DNA from: Tilletiopsis washingtonensis
Lineage: Eukaryota; Basidiomycota; Exobasidiomycetes; Entylomatales
Assembly (NCBI RefSeq): GCF_003144115.1
Contig: NW_020312013.1
Span: 62,001-126,000 of the forward strand
DNA: 64,000 bases
Reading direction: 5' to 3'
The notes beneath the pieces are model-generated. The model made no database searches. It was not told where the DNA came from and saw only the letters and a program-made list of their open reading frames with translations. Shown one piece after another: positions 22,517-33,976 of the stretch (its first letter is position 1; the number at the start of each line of letters is the position of its first letter). Position numbers and translations under genes: made by a program.

Positions 22517-23880
22517 TTAGGCGTACATGGACAGGTCTCTCTCTGCCTCAAAGTGCACGGCCGCGCGCACGGGAGGCGGAGGACCGTTGAAGAGCACCTT
22601 CCCATCGCGGGCAGGCGACGGGACGGGTAGGTCCAACGTCAGCGCGGTCGTCTCGCGGTCGTCTTCGACGAAAGGAAATTTGGACGGCCCGGCACTGCCT
22701 CGCGGGTCTGCGCGGAGTGGAAGACGAAGCCCACGAGCCATGGCCGCACACGCATCAGCAATGGCGTGGTGCGCCTCGAGTGACACTTCGACGTCAAAGA
22801 CGGCCGTGGCCGAAGCAGTGAACTCGCTCGAGTGCGATCGCGTCTTGCCGTGCTTGAGTCCTACGCCGACGCCCCACGCGGCGAGCTGGCCAATGCCAAA
22901 GTGGCACGGTGGGTCCGGCTCAGTTTCATCGTCGTAGTGCGAGTACGGAGTCGAGACGATGCTGAGGGCCCAGGTGCTAAGCGCCTTGGAGATGTCCTGG
23001 TGACGCAAAGGGTGCACAGGCGCAGTTCAGCGGGGTCTGGGGTTATGAGCCAGAGTAATGCGCACCTTCCACTCGGGCTTCGCCTTATGGCCAGACAAGA
23101 ACTCGAAATGAGCCAGCCGCATCAATCCTCTGACCTCAGTGCGGCTGCACGTGGAGCCACAGCCATCGCAGCCTTCACAGTCGTCCGAGTAGTGGAAGAT
23201 CCCAAACTCCGAGCGCTCAACGGCGCAGTGAGCCTCGATCAGCTCCGACGAGATGCCGTGCAGTCCCTCGGCCTTGCGTGCACTACAGAGCGCGCACTGC
23301 CGCACCCTGGAACAGTTATGAGCTCTGGTTGGACGAAGATTGAGCTGCAGTACATCACGCATCCGCAGTACGATTGCTCACCTTGTGTCCACAGGCGCTT
23401 TAGTCTTGCGCTGCGCAATCGCCTTCTTCGTGCAGCGCGAGCACGGAGGGACGGAAGTTCCGGCATGGTCGTCCAGGATGGCGCGGCACGGGTGAAAGTC
23501 GATGTAGGCCACGTCAAAGAGGCGCGACTCGATCTGAAAGGGAGCGGATCAGCAAAGCTGCGCGTCTGTGTTGTCCCGACCCTCTCACCTCCTGCAGCAG
23601 CTCGAGGGGCAAGGCGAAGATGCCGCTGAGCTCCTGGCGCTGCGTGCGCATGGCGCCGCTGCGCACTGCGACGAGGCGAAGCACGTGCAGTGCGTCGCTG
23701 CGTTTCAGAAAGTTTCAGCATCCGGCCCAGATCACGAGCGGCAGCAAGCAGTCAGGCTCACCTGATGGCATTGTGCGTGCGGGCACTGGCGAGGAGGTGC
23801 AGCGGGTCGACGTAGACGCCCAGCCAGGCAGAATAAGTGGGCGGCATGCCGTGGTCGTCTTCCCAGCACTGCTGGCACAT
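22517..23880 (-). CDS. F-box-like protein with Cys-rich segments, function unknown
   Basis: At least five exons. The likely start at 23880 gives MCQQCWEDDHGMPPTYSAWL. Exon 1 ends at 23762 and continues in phase with SDALHVLRLVAV, then IFALPLELLQE, an intron, then IESRLFDVAYIDFHP. The LPLELLQEIESRLFD stretch resembles an F-box. The middle exons carry Cys pairs (CSRC, CALC, DDCEGCDGCGSTC) that could bind zinc. The last exon ends DISKALSTWALSIVSTPYS ... RDLSMYA at stop 22517. An F-box role as a ubiquitin-ligase adaptor is inference from a short motif only. The family looks restricted to fungi. The internal splice between SGHKAKPEWK and DISKAL is approximate. Confidence 0.6.
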
Positions 23881-24937
23881 GCCTCTCGCAGGCAGAAAGG
23901 AGAGGGGTGACGGGCGACGCTGTGGTGCGAGGATTGGTGTGTGGCGGGGCGCAGTGACGAGGCGCTGGCTGCGGCGGTGGAGCTGGCGGCAGAGGGGATG
24001 GTGGTGGTGGCTCGCAAAGCGCAGCGCCGTGGCTGCCGAGCTCTTAAGGGCCTGAGCAGGCGCCGATGGCCTGCCTGCTGGCGCTGACCGGCCGGCGAAG
24101 GGTCAGCAGCACTTTACGCGCTCGTCGCGTCCCTGCCGAGCGCACGCGCGTGGCCCATGCCCCGGTCGAGACTGCCTCGAGCAGGCCTCGGCGTCTTGCA
24201 CCGAGGAAGCACCACGGGCTGCACATGTGCGGCGTCTCATCTGCTGCGACACCCTCGGCAAGCTGTCAGCGTGCAGCGAGGTGCCGCCAAACCGAGCTCG
24301 TCGTGCAGAGCAACACGCCCAACACGGCAACACGGCGCCGCCCCTGTCGTGCTCCCACGCTTGACGCGTCGACGCGACCTGCCGTTCCTGGCCGCGCGCC
24401 AGCGCCCTTGCTCCGCTCGCCGTGCCGTCTGCGGGTGATGCTGCGCTCGCTGCCGCTGCGGCCGTGGACTACATGCCTTTGCTGGCGGCGACTCGCAGCA
24501 GCAGGTGAGGTGGGAACTGCTTGCTCAGCGCGGCACTCGGAGCGCTTTCGTTGCCGAGCCGTGCGCCCCAGAGCTGCTCGCTGGCCGCAGCCCAACACAT
24601 GAGCTCGGACGACAGACGCCAGCTTCTGCAGCTCCCGCGGAAGCATCGAAGAGCAAGCTCCTCGAGTCCCTTCCTTCGAGATGCCGCGCTGCGGCCGTAA
24701 CGGGACGCTGACCCAGCAGCGCAGCGCAGCACCGAGGCGCGAGCCGGAGTAACTCGCGAGAAGAGCCGCGGATGCGGGGTGCCTGCCAACCGGCGCCGCC
24801 ATCGGGCCGGCAGCGACGCGGCCCGGAGCGGCGCAGCGCAGCCACAAACCGCTGCTGGCAAGGCACCAACCATAAAGTGCGTCTTTGACGCAGTCCTCCC
24901 TTCTCTTCCCACCACCCACCTCACACACACATCCACC
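23881..24937. promoter_or_regulatory. Divergent intergenic region, F-box-like / reductase
   Basis: About 1.06 kb between two starts. Just before the reductase ATG is a pyrimidine- and CAC-rich leader (ccaccacccacctcacacacacatccacc), typical of an expressed fungal gene. The remainder is GC-rich and uninformative. No gene or RNA is supported. Confidence 0.4.
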
Positions 24938-26266
24938 ATGGCCCGCACCAACACCCAGATCTTCCTGGCGAACCGCCCGCCCAACGACGGCGCCATCGAC
25001 CCCAAGCTCGGCGCCACGTTCGACCAGCGCCGCGTGCCCGTGCCCGAGCAGCTGCCCGCCGACTCGGTGCTCATCGAGGTGCGTGTGCTTGCGATGATGG
25101 CGGCGACGGCAGCATAGTCGCTTCTGCCGCGGCTGTCCGCATCGCCCTGCTGACGCCCTCGCTGCAGGTCAAGTATCTCTCCTGCGACCCGGCCATGCGC
25201 GGCTGGCTGCGCGACGCGCGCTCCTACCTGCCGCCGGTGCAGATCGGCGAGACAATGCGCGCAGCCGGTCTCGGCGTCGTCGTCGCCAGCACTTCGTCTG
25301 CCTTCCAGGTCGGCGACGAGGTCAGCGCCACGACGGGCTGGCAGACGCACGCCGTCATGCCGGCCAAGCAGGTCGAGAAGCTGCCGAAGCGCGAGGGCGC
25401 AGAGCTCATCGACGCCCTCGGCGTGCTCGGCAGCTCGGGCATGACGGGCTACTGGGGCCTGTTCGACGTGGCTGGACTCAAGGGCGGCGAGGTGGTCGTC
25501 GTCACCGGCGCGGCGGGATCGGTCGGCAGCGTCGTTGTGCAATTGGCCAAGCTCAAGGTGCGTGTCTCGCTCCGCACGACGCATTCGCTGCATGCTGACT
25601 CGCATCCAGGGCTGCACCGTCATCGCCACGGCCGGCTCCGACGACAAGGTGCGCTGGCTCAAGGAGGAGCTGGGCGCCGACGCCGCATTCAACTACAAGT
25701 CGCCGACGTTCTCGGCCGACCTCAAGAAGTGCTGCCAGAAGGAGTACAAATTTGTCGACGTCGTGTTCGACAATGTCGGCGGCGAGCAGCTCGACGCGCT
25801 GCTGCTGTGCCTGCGCCGCTATGCCCGGTGAGCAGCGCAGCTTGGGACGAGCCTGGACATGTGCTTACTCTACGCTCGCAGCATCGCGCTCTGCGGCGCC
25901 ATCTCGGACTACAACCGCGCCCCGGCCGGCCTGCGGAACTACCAGACTCTGATCGCCATGGAGGCGAAGATCCAGGGTGCGTGCGCTCCACGCATGGCCC
26001 ATACTGCCCTTGCTGACTGCTCGCAGGCTTCATCGTCTTCACCTACGCGTCGCGCTACGAGGAGGCGCGCCAGCAGCTGGCGAAGTGGATCGGCGAGGGC
26101 AAGCTGAAGCGCAACTTCTGCTACGCCGAGGGCGGCATCCTTGGCACTCCGCAGGCGCTCGTCGGTGCGTTGCGCTGCACTGGCGGGCTCGCCACACATG
26201 CTCACACTCGCCTGCACAGATCTGTTCTCCGGCGTGAACAAGGGCAAGATGGTCGTCCCTCTCTAG
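24938..26266 (+). CDS. NADP-dependent medium-chain reductase (alkenal/one oxidoreductase type)
   Basis: Zinc-independent medium-chain dehydrogenase/reductase of the leukotriene B4 dehydrogenase / CurA / alkenal reductase group. It reduces activated C=C bonds with NADPH in the cytosol and usually detoxifies. Six exons (24938-25078, 25168-25557, 25610-25827, 25882-25976, 26027-26164, 26220-26266) in phase give 342 residues, the family size. Typical segments: IFLANRPPNDGAID, YLSCDPAMRGWL, VGDEVSATTGWQ, LGSSGMTGYWGLFDVA, the nucleotide motif VVVTGAAGSVGSVVVQLAK, DVVFDNVGGEQLDALLL, and GAISDYN. The catalytic zinc cysteines of alcohol dehydrogenases are absent, as expected. The actual substrate cannot be told from sequence. 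Confidence 0.92.
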
Positions 26267-26344
26267 ACGCCCAGGCGCGGCGCTCGTCACCTCCATTGTA
26301 CGAAAGCACTACTACCACACATCTCTCGGGCTTCAGTGATGCAT

Positions 26345-28673
26345 TTACGTCGACTCCTCGCTCTCGCGCTGCGCAAGCAAGGCCGCTGCGCGCTTGTCGG
26401 CGCGTTCTTGCTTCTTCGCCTCTAGCGTCTTTCGTAGCCATGCCTCTCTCTTGATTCGTTGCAGCATCCTGCGGTGAGCCTCCCTTTCACTCATGCGCTT
26501 TCGGATGGACTTCCGGTCGTCTGGGGACTCGAGGACCCTCGGGAAGCCAACGGTATCCAGGAAGCTCTCGATCCGCGGCCACAGAGTGTCCAGCTCCGAG
26601 GAGATGGCAGACGACGAGGCGAGCGAGAGACAGGCAGCCTGCTGACTGATGGCGATGGCCTCGCTCAGCTGCGCCTGAGTCCAGGCGCTGGGATGCATGC
26701 CGCGTTCCCGCAACGACTCATTGCTCAGCGCCAGCATGCAGCCGGCGAACGTGTCGCCGGCGCCAGAGCTGCTGACGATGCTGCCGGGCGCCAGAACTTG
26801 CGCGGGATGGTGCAGGATCTCGTCGTGGCCGTCGATGCGGCGAGCGGAGAGCACACCGTTGGCGCCGTCCTTGACCAGCATGAGGCAACCGCCAAGGAGA
26901 CGCGACAGTTGCAGCGCCATCGCTCCTTCTGGGTTTGCGTCGCTTCTGACCGTCTGCTCGCGCTTGGCCTGGACGAGGCCCTCGTCACACGCCGCCTGGA
27001 ACATGGCCCGCAGCTCGTCCATCGTCGGCGTGCAGATGTTCACGCGGAGCCGTTCTTGCTTCTCCTCACTTGCGACTGGCACGAGCGCAGAGATGAGGCG
27101 TCGGCTCTTGACCACTGACGTCGGCTCCACCAGCAGCACGGCGCTGTGGCGGCCTATGCAAGACGTCAGACCCGGCTCAGGCGTCAGGCCGCTTGGCGCT
27201 CACCAGTCATGTACGAGAAGGCTGCGCGCAGTGTCGGCACTGACACGTTGCAGTCCAGCGCCGCCACGAGGTGGCTCTCTTCCTGGCTGCGCAGCGCAAG
27301 TGCCTCGCTCACCGTCGCAGGCAAAATGTGCTGCTCGGTGATGTCCATGTCGATGATGCCCCTCAAGAGACTGCCGTCGCTCGAGAGCATCATCGTGGCC
27401 GTGGCGGTAGAGGCGCCCGGCGCGACGAAGAGGCCGTCTGTGCGCATCTCGGCGTCCTCCAATGCACTCTCCAGCATCTCGCCTTGCTGGTCCTCCGCGA
27501 TGGGCGCAATGAGCTGCACAGCGTCCGGTGAAGCCGAGAGACGAGAGGCCGCCTCGGCGACGTTGCGTGCCACGCCGCCGGCGTTCACCCACATGCGCCC
27601 GGGCAGCGTGTCGCCCAAGATTGGACCGGCGCCGAGAGGTGTCTCGCGCAGCGATGGCTCGATGGCGTCTCGTGTGTCCGTCTCGTCTGGGTGTGCTCTC
27701 GTAGTGAAGTCGAGAGCGGCGCCGCCGAAGACTAAGATTTCTTGCGGACCGGGCTCTTCGTAGTTGTTAGCGGCTGCTTGCTCAGCCAGTTGCTGCAGCT
27801 TCTCTGCGTTGCGTTGAGTCTCTTCGTCGATCTCATCCCCGAAGGCAGCAGCCTGTTCCAGCTTGCCGAGCGCCATGCGTGCGTCTAACTCGCGCTCGAA
27901 CTTCACCGCGCGCTGCGCTGGCGACAACAGCGCGTCGGGGTCGCCGGCCGCACGCACCAGCGGCATGCCGGGCTTGCCAAACACGAGACCGTTCTCGCCA
28001 CGGCGGCTGCTCCACGTTCGGCCGCTTTTGGCGTCTTTGGAGCCGCGCAACCACTGCAGCTCGACAGCCGTCTCTGCGGCCACGCGGGCATTGTTGACGA
28101 CGAGCGCCACGTTGCTCTCCTTCGACGACGTGCTGAGCTCGCCGACGCGCTTCAGCAGCCACGGCGTCACCTCCTTGCCGCGCTTCGCCATGCCGTTGGC
28201 CACGCTCTCTGCCACAGCCTGCTCGACGGCGCGCGCAATCGCCTCGCCTGCCGCCTCGTACTTCTCCGGAATGGGCACGGCGAAGAGATTGGCGCCTGGC
28301 TGCTGCACGTCGAGCGAGCGCATGATGATGCGCGCTGCCGCTTCCGGCCCCCTGACGGGCGGCACGAAGAAGCCGCTCCGCGCCGAGTAGAACGCAGGGA
28401 ACTGGCAGCGACGTGAGCATGCGCTGAGATGAATAGGTTGCAGATCTCACCTCGCCTGTCGGATTGAAGCTCATCACGTTCACCGCCATCGTCTCGAGGT
28501 ACTCGAGCGTCTGCTCGATGGCGAGAATGCTCTTGACGCCGGAGCAGAAGACCGACGTGCCCTGGGCGCGCGCCAGAGCCGTCAGGTCAGACGAGATGTC
28601 GAACGCTGCCGGGCAATACGTCAGCCCAAAGCACCGCAGCACTGGCCACTGCTCCACCACGCACATGTCTCGG

Positions 28674-28704
<31 letters not shown>

Positions 28705-29160
28705 CGCGAAGAACTCGATCTCGGCCAGGCGCGCGAGGTGCAGCGTGGCCGAGACGGTGGTGCCGCCGATACCGCCGCGTGCCAGCACGGCAGCAATGTC
28801 GCGCTCGCCCGTCTTTGTCGCCGTCTCCCGGTTGCCCTCCTCGGCGCAGCGGGCGACGCGCTCGAGCTGCTGCGGCGACAGCCCGACGTGCACGCGACCG
28901 TCGAGCAGCGCGATCGTCGCCGGCTCGGCGCCGGCGTCGCGCACGGCGCGCTCGCATGCCTGCGCCGTCTCGAGGTTCAGCGGCCACGGCAGGCCGTGCG
29001 AGATGATGGTGCTCTCGAGCGCCACGAGCGGCCGCGTCTCGGCGCGCGACGCACTGAGGCCGAGCATCATGCCCGGCGGCGGCGTCGTCCTGACCAGCGT
29101 GCTCTTGGCGCGCTGGCCGCGCCGGACCATCGGCCAGACTTGGCGCAGCGGGGCCAGCAT
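26345..29160 (-). CDS. Bifunctional pseudouridine-5'-phosphate glycosidase / pseudouridine kinase
   Basis: Fusion of the two enzymes of pseudouridine breakdown: a PfkB-type kinase makes pseudouridine 5'-phosphate, and a PsuG/IndA-type glycosidase splits it to uracil and ribose 5-phosphate. The N-terminal half is PsuG: ALESTIISHGLPWP, TIALLDGRVHVGL, GGTTVSATL, FATGGIGGVHRGAE, CSGVKSILAIEQTLEYLET. The C-terminal half is PfkB: ILVFGGAALDF, VNAGGVARNVAEAASRLSA, SSGAGDTFAGCMLAL. At least three introns were resolved (within HRGAETS, after FNPTGE, and after FSYMTG), each in phase. The start at 29160 gives a basic N-terminus (MLAPLRQVWPMVRRGQRAKS) that could target mitochondria. An extra charged tail of about 50 residues follows the kinase. 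Head to head with COQ10 across 202 bp. Confidence 0.92.
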
Positions 29161-29362
29161 CGCTCACCTCGGGCCAGACCGTGGGCTTGACGAGAAGGGC
29201 GCCGGGTGTGCTGCTTGCTTGACGGCGATGTGGTTGGAAGGCGAAGGGTCCGCGCCGCGCAGAGGCGCCAGTGCAACCGGCGAGCGTGGGAAACGCGCCC
29301 CAGCGGCTGACACGCTGCGCTCGCCGTGCGCTGCTCCTTGCCGCTCCTCCACTTGCTCCCCC
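29161..29362. promoter_or_regulatory. Short divergent promoter, pseudouridine enzyme / COQ10
   Basis: 202 bp between start codons, the tightest head-to-head pair in the window. No clear TATA or CCAAT box. A pyrimidine-rich leader (cttgccgctcctccacttgctccccc) precedes the COQ10 ATG. Confidence 0.5.
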
Positions 29363-30184
29363 ATGCTCCGTACCGCCCTGCCCGCTCGCCGCCAGGCCGT
29401 CGGCCTCGCACTGCTCCGCCGCGGCGAGAGCAGCGCCGTGCCGCAGCTGTGCCATGTGCGCGCCACCGCACCGCCCCTCGCCCGCTCGTTCTTCAAGCTG
29501 CCCGACCTCTCAGGCCTCTCGCCGTTCGCCACGCCGGCACAGAGCGGCGCCCCGGGCCAGGAGCCCAGTGGCACCGAGACGTTCCGCGAGCACGTCGAGC
29601 TTCCGTGCGTGCCGCAGAGCCGTCCTGAGCTGGCTCGGCGCTGACCTGCTCGACTGGCCACAGCTTCACGGCGCAGCAGCTGCACGCCCTCGTGCACGAC
29701 GTCGACGCCTACTCGCAGTTCCTGCCCTACTGCTCGCACTCGCGCGTCACTGGCGCGGGCACGTCTGAGCCGCAGGACCCGCCGGGCGCAGACGTGCGCC
29801 TGGCCGAGCTCGGCGTCGGCTTCAAGGGCTTCAACGAGAGCTACACGAGCCGCGTGCTCAGCGTGCCGGGCAAGCGTGTGGAGGTGAGTCTTCGCTGCCG
29901 GCGGTGAGGAAGCAGACGCCTGACTGTCGGACTTGCAGGCAACGGCCACCTCTTCGCCCATCTTCAAGTACCTCCGCACCGTCTGGGAGTTTGAGCCGGC
30001 GCCCTCGTCGCAGCCCGAGGCGCCACGCACGACCATCGACTTCTCGCTGCGCTACGCCTTCGCCAACCCGCTGCTCGCAGCCGTGGCGCGCGCCTCGTGC
30101 GAGCGCATGGCACGCGAGATGATCGGCGCCTTCGAGAAGCGCGCAGCCGTCGTGTACGGCCAGCCGCGGCAGCAGGCGCGATAG
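29363..30184 (+). CDS. COQ10: Coenzyme Q-binding protein COQ10 (START domain), mitochondrial
   Basis: START/polyketide-cyclase-fold protein that binds coenzyme Q in the inner mitochondrial membrane and is needed for efficient respiration. Three exons (29363-29604, 29664-29883, 29939-30184) in phase give 235 residues. The N-terminus is Arg/Ala/Leu-rich (MLRTALPARRQAVGLALLRR), consistent with a presequence. The START domain includes FTAQQLHALVHDVDAYSQFL, PYCSHSRV, AELGVGFKGFNESYTSRV, FKYLRTVWEFEP, and the closing helix FANPLLAAVARASCERMARE. Length and motif order match the family. Confidence 0.94.
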
Positions 30185-30341
30185 AGTAGACATAGAGCAG
30201 CCCTCAGCCCCGCATTCGCTCCCCAGCCCCGCATCACAAGCTCCGCTAATCGCATAGACACGAGAAAGTCATACAGCGTGCATTCGCAGTCGTCGTCTCG
30301 CGCCGGCCAGTCGGCGCGGCCACAGCACATGCCAGCAGCGG

Positions 30342-32120
30342 CTACGACTCGAGCACGCTGACCTCCTCCCACTTGCCCTTGAGGCTCTCCTTGTACAGAC
30401 GCACAAGGCCGTCCTCGGCGCTGACGGCGAGCACCTGGCCGCTGACGGACCAGCTGACGCGCCACACGGCGCCCGCAAACGGCTCGGGCGTCAGCGGCGT
30501 CTTGCTCCACGGCGAGCCGGGCGCGTCCTGCGTCCACACGAGCACGGTGCGGTCCTGCGAGCACGTGGCAAGGTACGAGCGCGGCAGGCCGATGTTGGGC
30601 GCGTACGCCACGTCGCGCACCCAGTCGCTGTGGCCGGCGAGCGAGTCGATCTCGAGCCAGCGCGACGCCTCGGCGCTGCGGCGAAGGGGTCAGCACAGGC
30701 ACGACCATCAGCCAGCAACAGGCGCTCACTTGAACTCCCAGATCTTGACGGCATTGTCGCAGCCGCCGCTGGCGAACCGCCGCACCTTCTGTGCCTCTGG
30801 TGCCGGCGCGCCCTGCGCCGCGGGTTGTTGGCCAGAGATGAGCGAGCCGGGCACCGTCGCCGGCGCCCACGACACGGCGTTGACGCCCAGCGGGTGTGCC
30901 GAGACCATGTCCACCGTCCATGTGCCGTCGTCTGGCGAACGACGTGTCAGCATCATCGCAGCACTGGACAGCTGCGTCACGCACCGTTGAACGTGAGCAC
31001 AGACACATTGCCGTCCGACGAGGCGCAGGCGAGGATGGCGCCGAGCTCGTGCGGTGCCCATGAGATGGAGTTGACTGTGCGGTCAGAGCTGTCAGCAGCC
31101 AGATCTTGTCACGCTACCCGACTCCGCACTCACCGCTGGCGCTGTGCATGGCGTGCTCCTTGATCTTGCTCCAGCCGCCCGTGCTGGCAGGCTGGCCGTA
31201 GCTCTGCGCGCCGTAGGCGGCCCCGGCCGAGCTGGCGCCGCCGTCGTTCTTCCAGATGATCACCTTGCCGTCGTACGAGGCCGAGGCGAGGATCGGGCCG
31301 AACTTGGGATGTGCCCAGGCCACCTGCCACACCGGGCCCTCGTGGCTGCGCAGCACCGATCGAGTCAGCCTGATTCGCGCATCTCGGCACCGCACGACGC
31401 GATCTGCGTGCTTCCCTTCCGACCGCGCAGAGGCTCTTGCCGCGAGCTGACGAGTCCTACGATCGCACAAAATTGAGGAGCCACCTGCGCCCAAGTTCTC
31501 TCGCGACCGGAGCGGCGAGACTGCACGCGCTTCAAGTAGTGGTGTGCGGACCCCTGCTCCTTCCGCTGGCCGCATGGTAGCATAGCCCGCCCCGCTGCTG
31601 CCCTCGCGTCAGAGCTCTGCAGCCCAGCAACACTGTCGCAGAGCGCATCCCACGCTCTGCCCGGCAAAAGCTGATCCGGATGCAACCTGCTGCGCCCTGT
31701 CCCAGCCCCCCAGACCTCGCCAGCGTCGCACTCACCCGCGCAGCGTCTCGCCCTGCCCTGCCGCACTGCCATCCACGACGTCAAAGACCTTGACGGAGCG
31801 GTCGCTCGAGCACGTCGCCAGGCGGCGGCCGTAGTAGTCCAGCTGGGCGTCGTGCTGCAGGAGAGCGTGTCAGTGAGGCTTTGCGAGGGCGCTCTGAGGG
31901 TCTGGCGAGATGCGAGCTGCAGGGCTGGCGCCTGTAGTCCTGGTCGCGCTGCACCAGCAGCACATACACTGCAGCCAGAGGCCGCGCATCTGGTTGGCTC
32001 GCAGCTGCCATTCCCTGCCCCGGACTGCCAAAGCTGCAGGCGACGCACAATCATGTCCTCGTGGTGCGTCTCGATGGCGCGCGGCGCCTCCGGGGCGACG
32101 GACGCAGCAGCGGGCGCCAT
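30342..32120 (-). CDS. SEC13: COPII coat / nuclear pore WD40 protein SEC13
   Basis: Six-bladed WD40 protein shared by the COPII coat (with Sec31), the Nup84 nuclear pore complex and the SEA complex. The first exon, 32120-32049, encodes [20 protein letters not shown]. Then come [20 protein letters not shown] (31854-31736), [17 protein letters not shown] with [14 protein letters not shown] (31345-31134), [53 protein letters not shown], and a last exon ending [10 protein letters not shown] at 30342. [18 protein letters not shown] is diagnostic of Sec13. The second intron (31735-31346) is 390 nt, far above the local norm, and still ends in a CTGAC branch plus CGCAG. The body after the second exon is well conserved. 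Confidence 0.95.
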
Positions 32121-32417
32121 GGTGCGGCGGGCGCGGTGTGGGGAGAATGCGAGAGCGCGGAGTATCGGAGAGGGGTGCCAGGCGGCTGCTGATGAGTACC
32201 GAGGGGAATGTGCTGTGCCAGGAAGATGGGGCAGGAGTCGAGTTGGAGGAGCACGTCCGTCGACACGTCGCCGGCGCGCGACACGCACGGGCGCCACGGC
32301 GGCGCATCGTTGGCGTGCGCGCGAGAACATTCGGCCGGCCAGTCCCCCTCCCCCTCCTCCCCTCGCCAGGATCCCCGTCTCAGCCTTTTGGCATTGTACA
32401 GCATCTATTGCCACCAT

Positions 32418-33976
32418 CATGCGGCCGGAGCAGCAGCAGCGGTAGCAGCAGCAGCAGCAGCGGACTCCTCGGCTGCCGTCACAGCAGCGGCTCTAGCCGC
32501 TTGCGCTGCGGCCGCGGCAGCCTCGACGGCCGCACCCTCGGTCGCTGCGCCCGCCGAGGGCACACGCGGCAGCAGCTCGGGCACGGGGCGCATGGCCAGG
32601 TAGCCGCGCTTGCGCGGGTCGCTGTAGTAGACTGCACCCGAGGCGTCAGCACAGGAGATTCTTCACCTTGCGACGGAGAGCAACTCACTCAAGTCACGCT
32701 TGTCCGACGGGTCGGCGGGCCGCGGCAGCAGCTTGCCGGCGTCGAGGAACGTGTGCGGCTTCACGAGCGCCCGCAGCGTCGTGGCCGTGTAGTAGCGCGC
32801 CACGACGCTGCCGCCGGCAGACTCGATGGCAGCAGCGGCGCTCTCAGACACCCGCGACACGACCAGGTGCACGGGCGTGGTGAGGTGCTGCGAGCCCTGT
32901 CACACAACCGTGGTCAGACAGGCGCGCGACAGGGCTTGTGAGAAGCATGGCTCACCTCGCCGAGGATCTTGATGCCGTCACGCAGCGAGTGCACACAGTT
33001 GGACTCGTACAGCTCGCGCGCCGTGATTGGCCGCGAGGGGTCGAGCAGGCCGCGGTCGATCCAGTGCTGCAGACGGTCCACGTTGACAGGCACATACTTG
33101 CGCGCGTGTCTGCAAGCCCAGTGTCAGCGAGAGTACATCAGCCTGCTGGCTGCAGCCTGCTTCCTGCTGGCACGTCCGGCCCACGCCACAGGGCATGCTG
33201 CGCCTGACTCCTTGCTTCACCTCCACTGTCTGCTCTACGCCCGCCCACATGCTCTCCCTGGGTCACTCACGCATTCACGAAGCCGCGCTTGGGGAAGCGG
33301 CGTGCCAGCGGCGTCTGTCCGCCCTCAAAGCCGGGCACGGGCTTGCCGTTGCCGGCGCGGGCCTTCTGACCCTTATGGCCGCGCGTCGCAGTGCCGCCAC
33401 GTCCGGAGCCGGGACCACGACCCACACGCTTGCGCTGAGAGGTGAAGAAGGGTCAGCGTCGCTGCTTGGGCTACTAACCCGTAGCAAGCGGCCTTGCTCG
33501 CAGCTCAATGCGTTGCGAGTCGGCTGCGCCTTGGCCGCAGCGGACGTCTCCTCTTCCCGTCTTCCATGGAACGAATCACGGACTGCCATCTATGCCGCTC
33601 TATGCCGCTCTTCTCATCCCGTCATGCTCCGGCTTGTCTCCCTGCGGCTGAGCCCTCTGGGAGCCGGGCGGTGGCATAATTCTCGCGCCGCCTCTCTAGC
33701 CCTGCTCTGCTTCACACTCCCTCCCTTCGCAAGGCTCACCTTCTTCGTCGGCATGGCCGGGCTCAGTGCGCCGAGCTTCACGGGCCCCGAGGCGAGGGCG
33801 GACGATGCGCTGCTGGCATACCTCCGCAGCACCTGCGCCTGTGCTTGCCGCGAGGAAGAGGCGCCGGCGTGGGCCATGACGGCGCGCGGCGCAGAGGCGG
33901 CGAGGCGCGCGCCGGCGCTGCGGCTGCAGCCGACGCTGAGCCGCGCAAAGGCGGCGCCGAGGGTGCTGGCGGACAT
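32418..33976 (-). CDS. MRPL10: Mitochondrial ribosomal protein uL15m
   Basis: Large-subunit mitoribosomal protein of the L15 family. The start at 33976 gives [20 protein letters not shown], a plausible presequence. Exon 1 ends [11 protein letters not shown] at 33740. Intron 1 (33739-33435) is 305 nt. Exon 2 carries the L15 signature: [51 protein letters not shown]. Later exons give [20 protein letters not shown] and [20 protein letters not shown]. The last exon, [20 protein letters not shown], continues into an Ala-rich tail of about 45 residues encoded by GCN repeats. The tail is unusual and its length may vary. Divergent from the acidic protein at 34765. Confidence 0.93.

Noticed and set aside
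32430-32470. CAG/GCT repeat run as a possible stand-alone microsatellite.
   Set aside because: It is in frame as the Ala tail of MRPL10, so it is described there.
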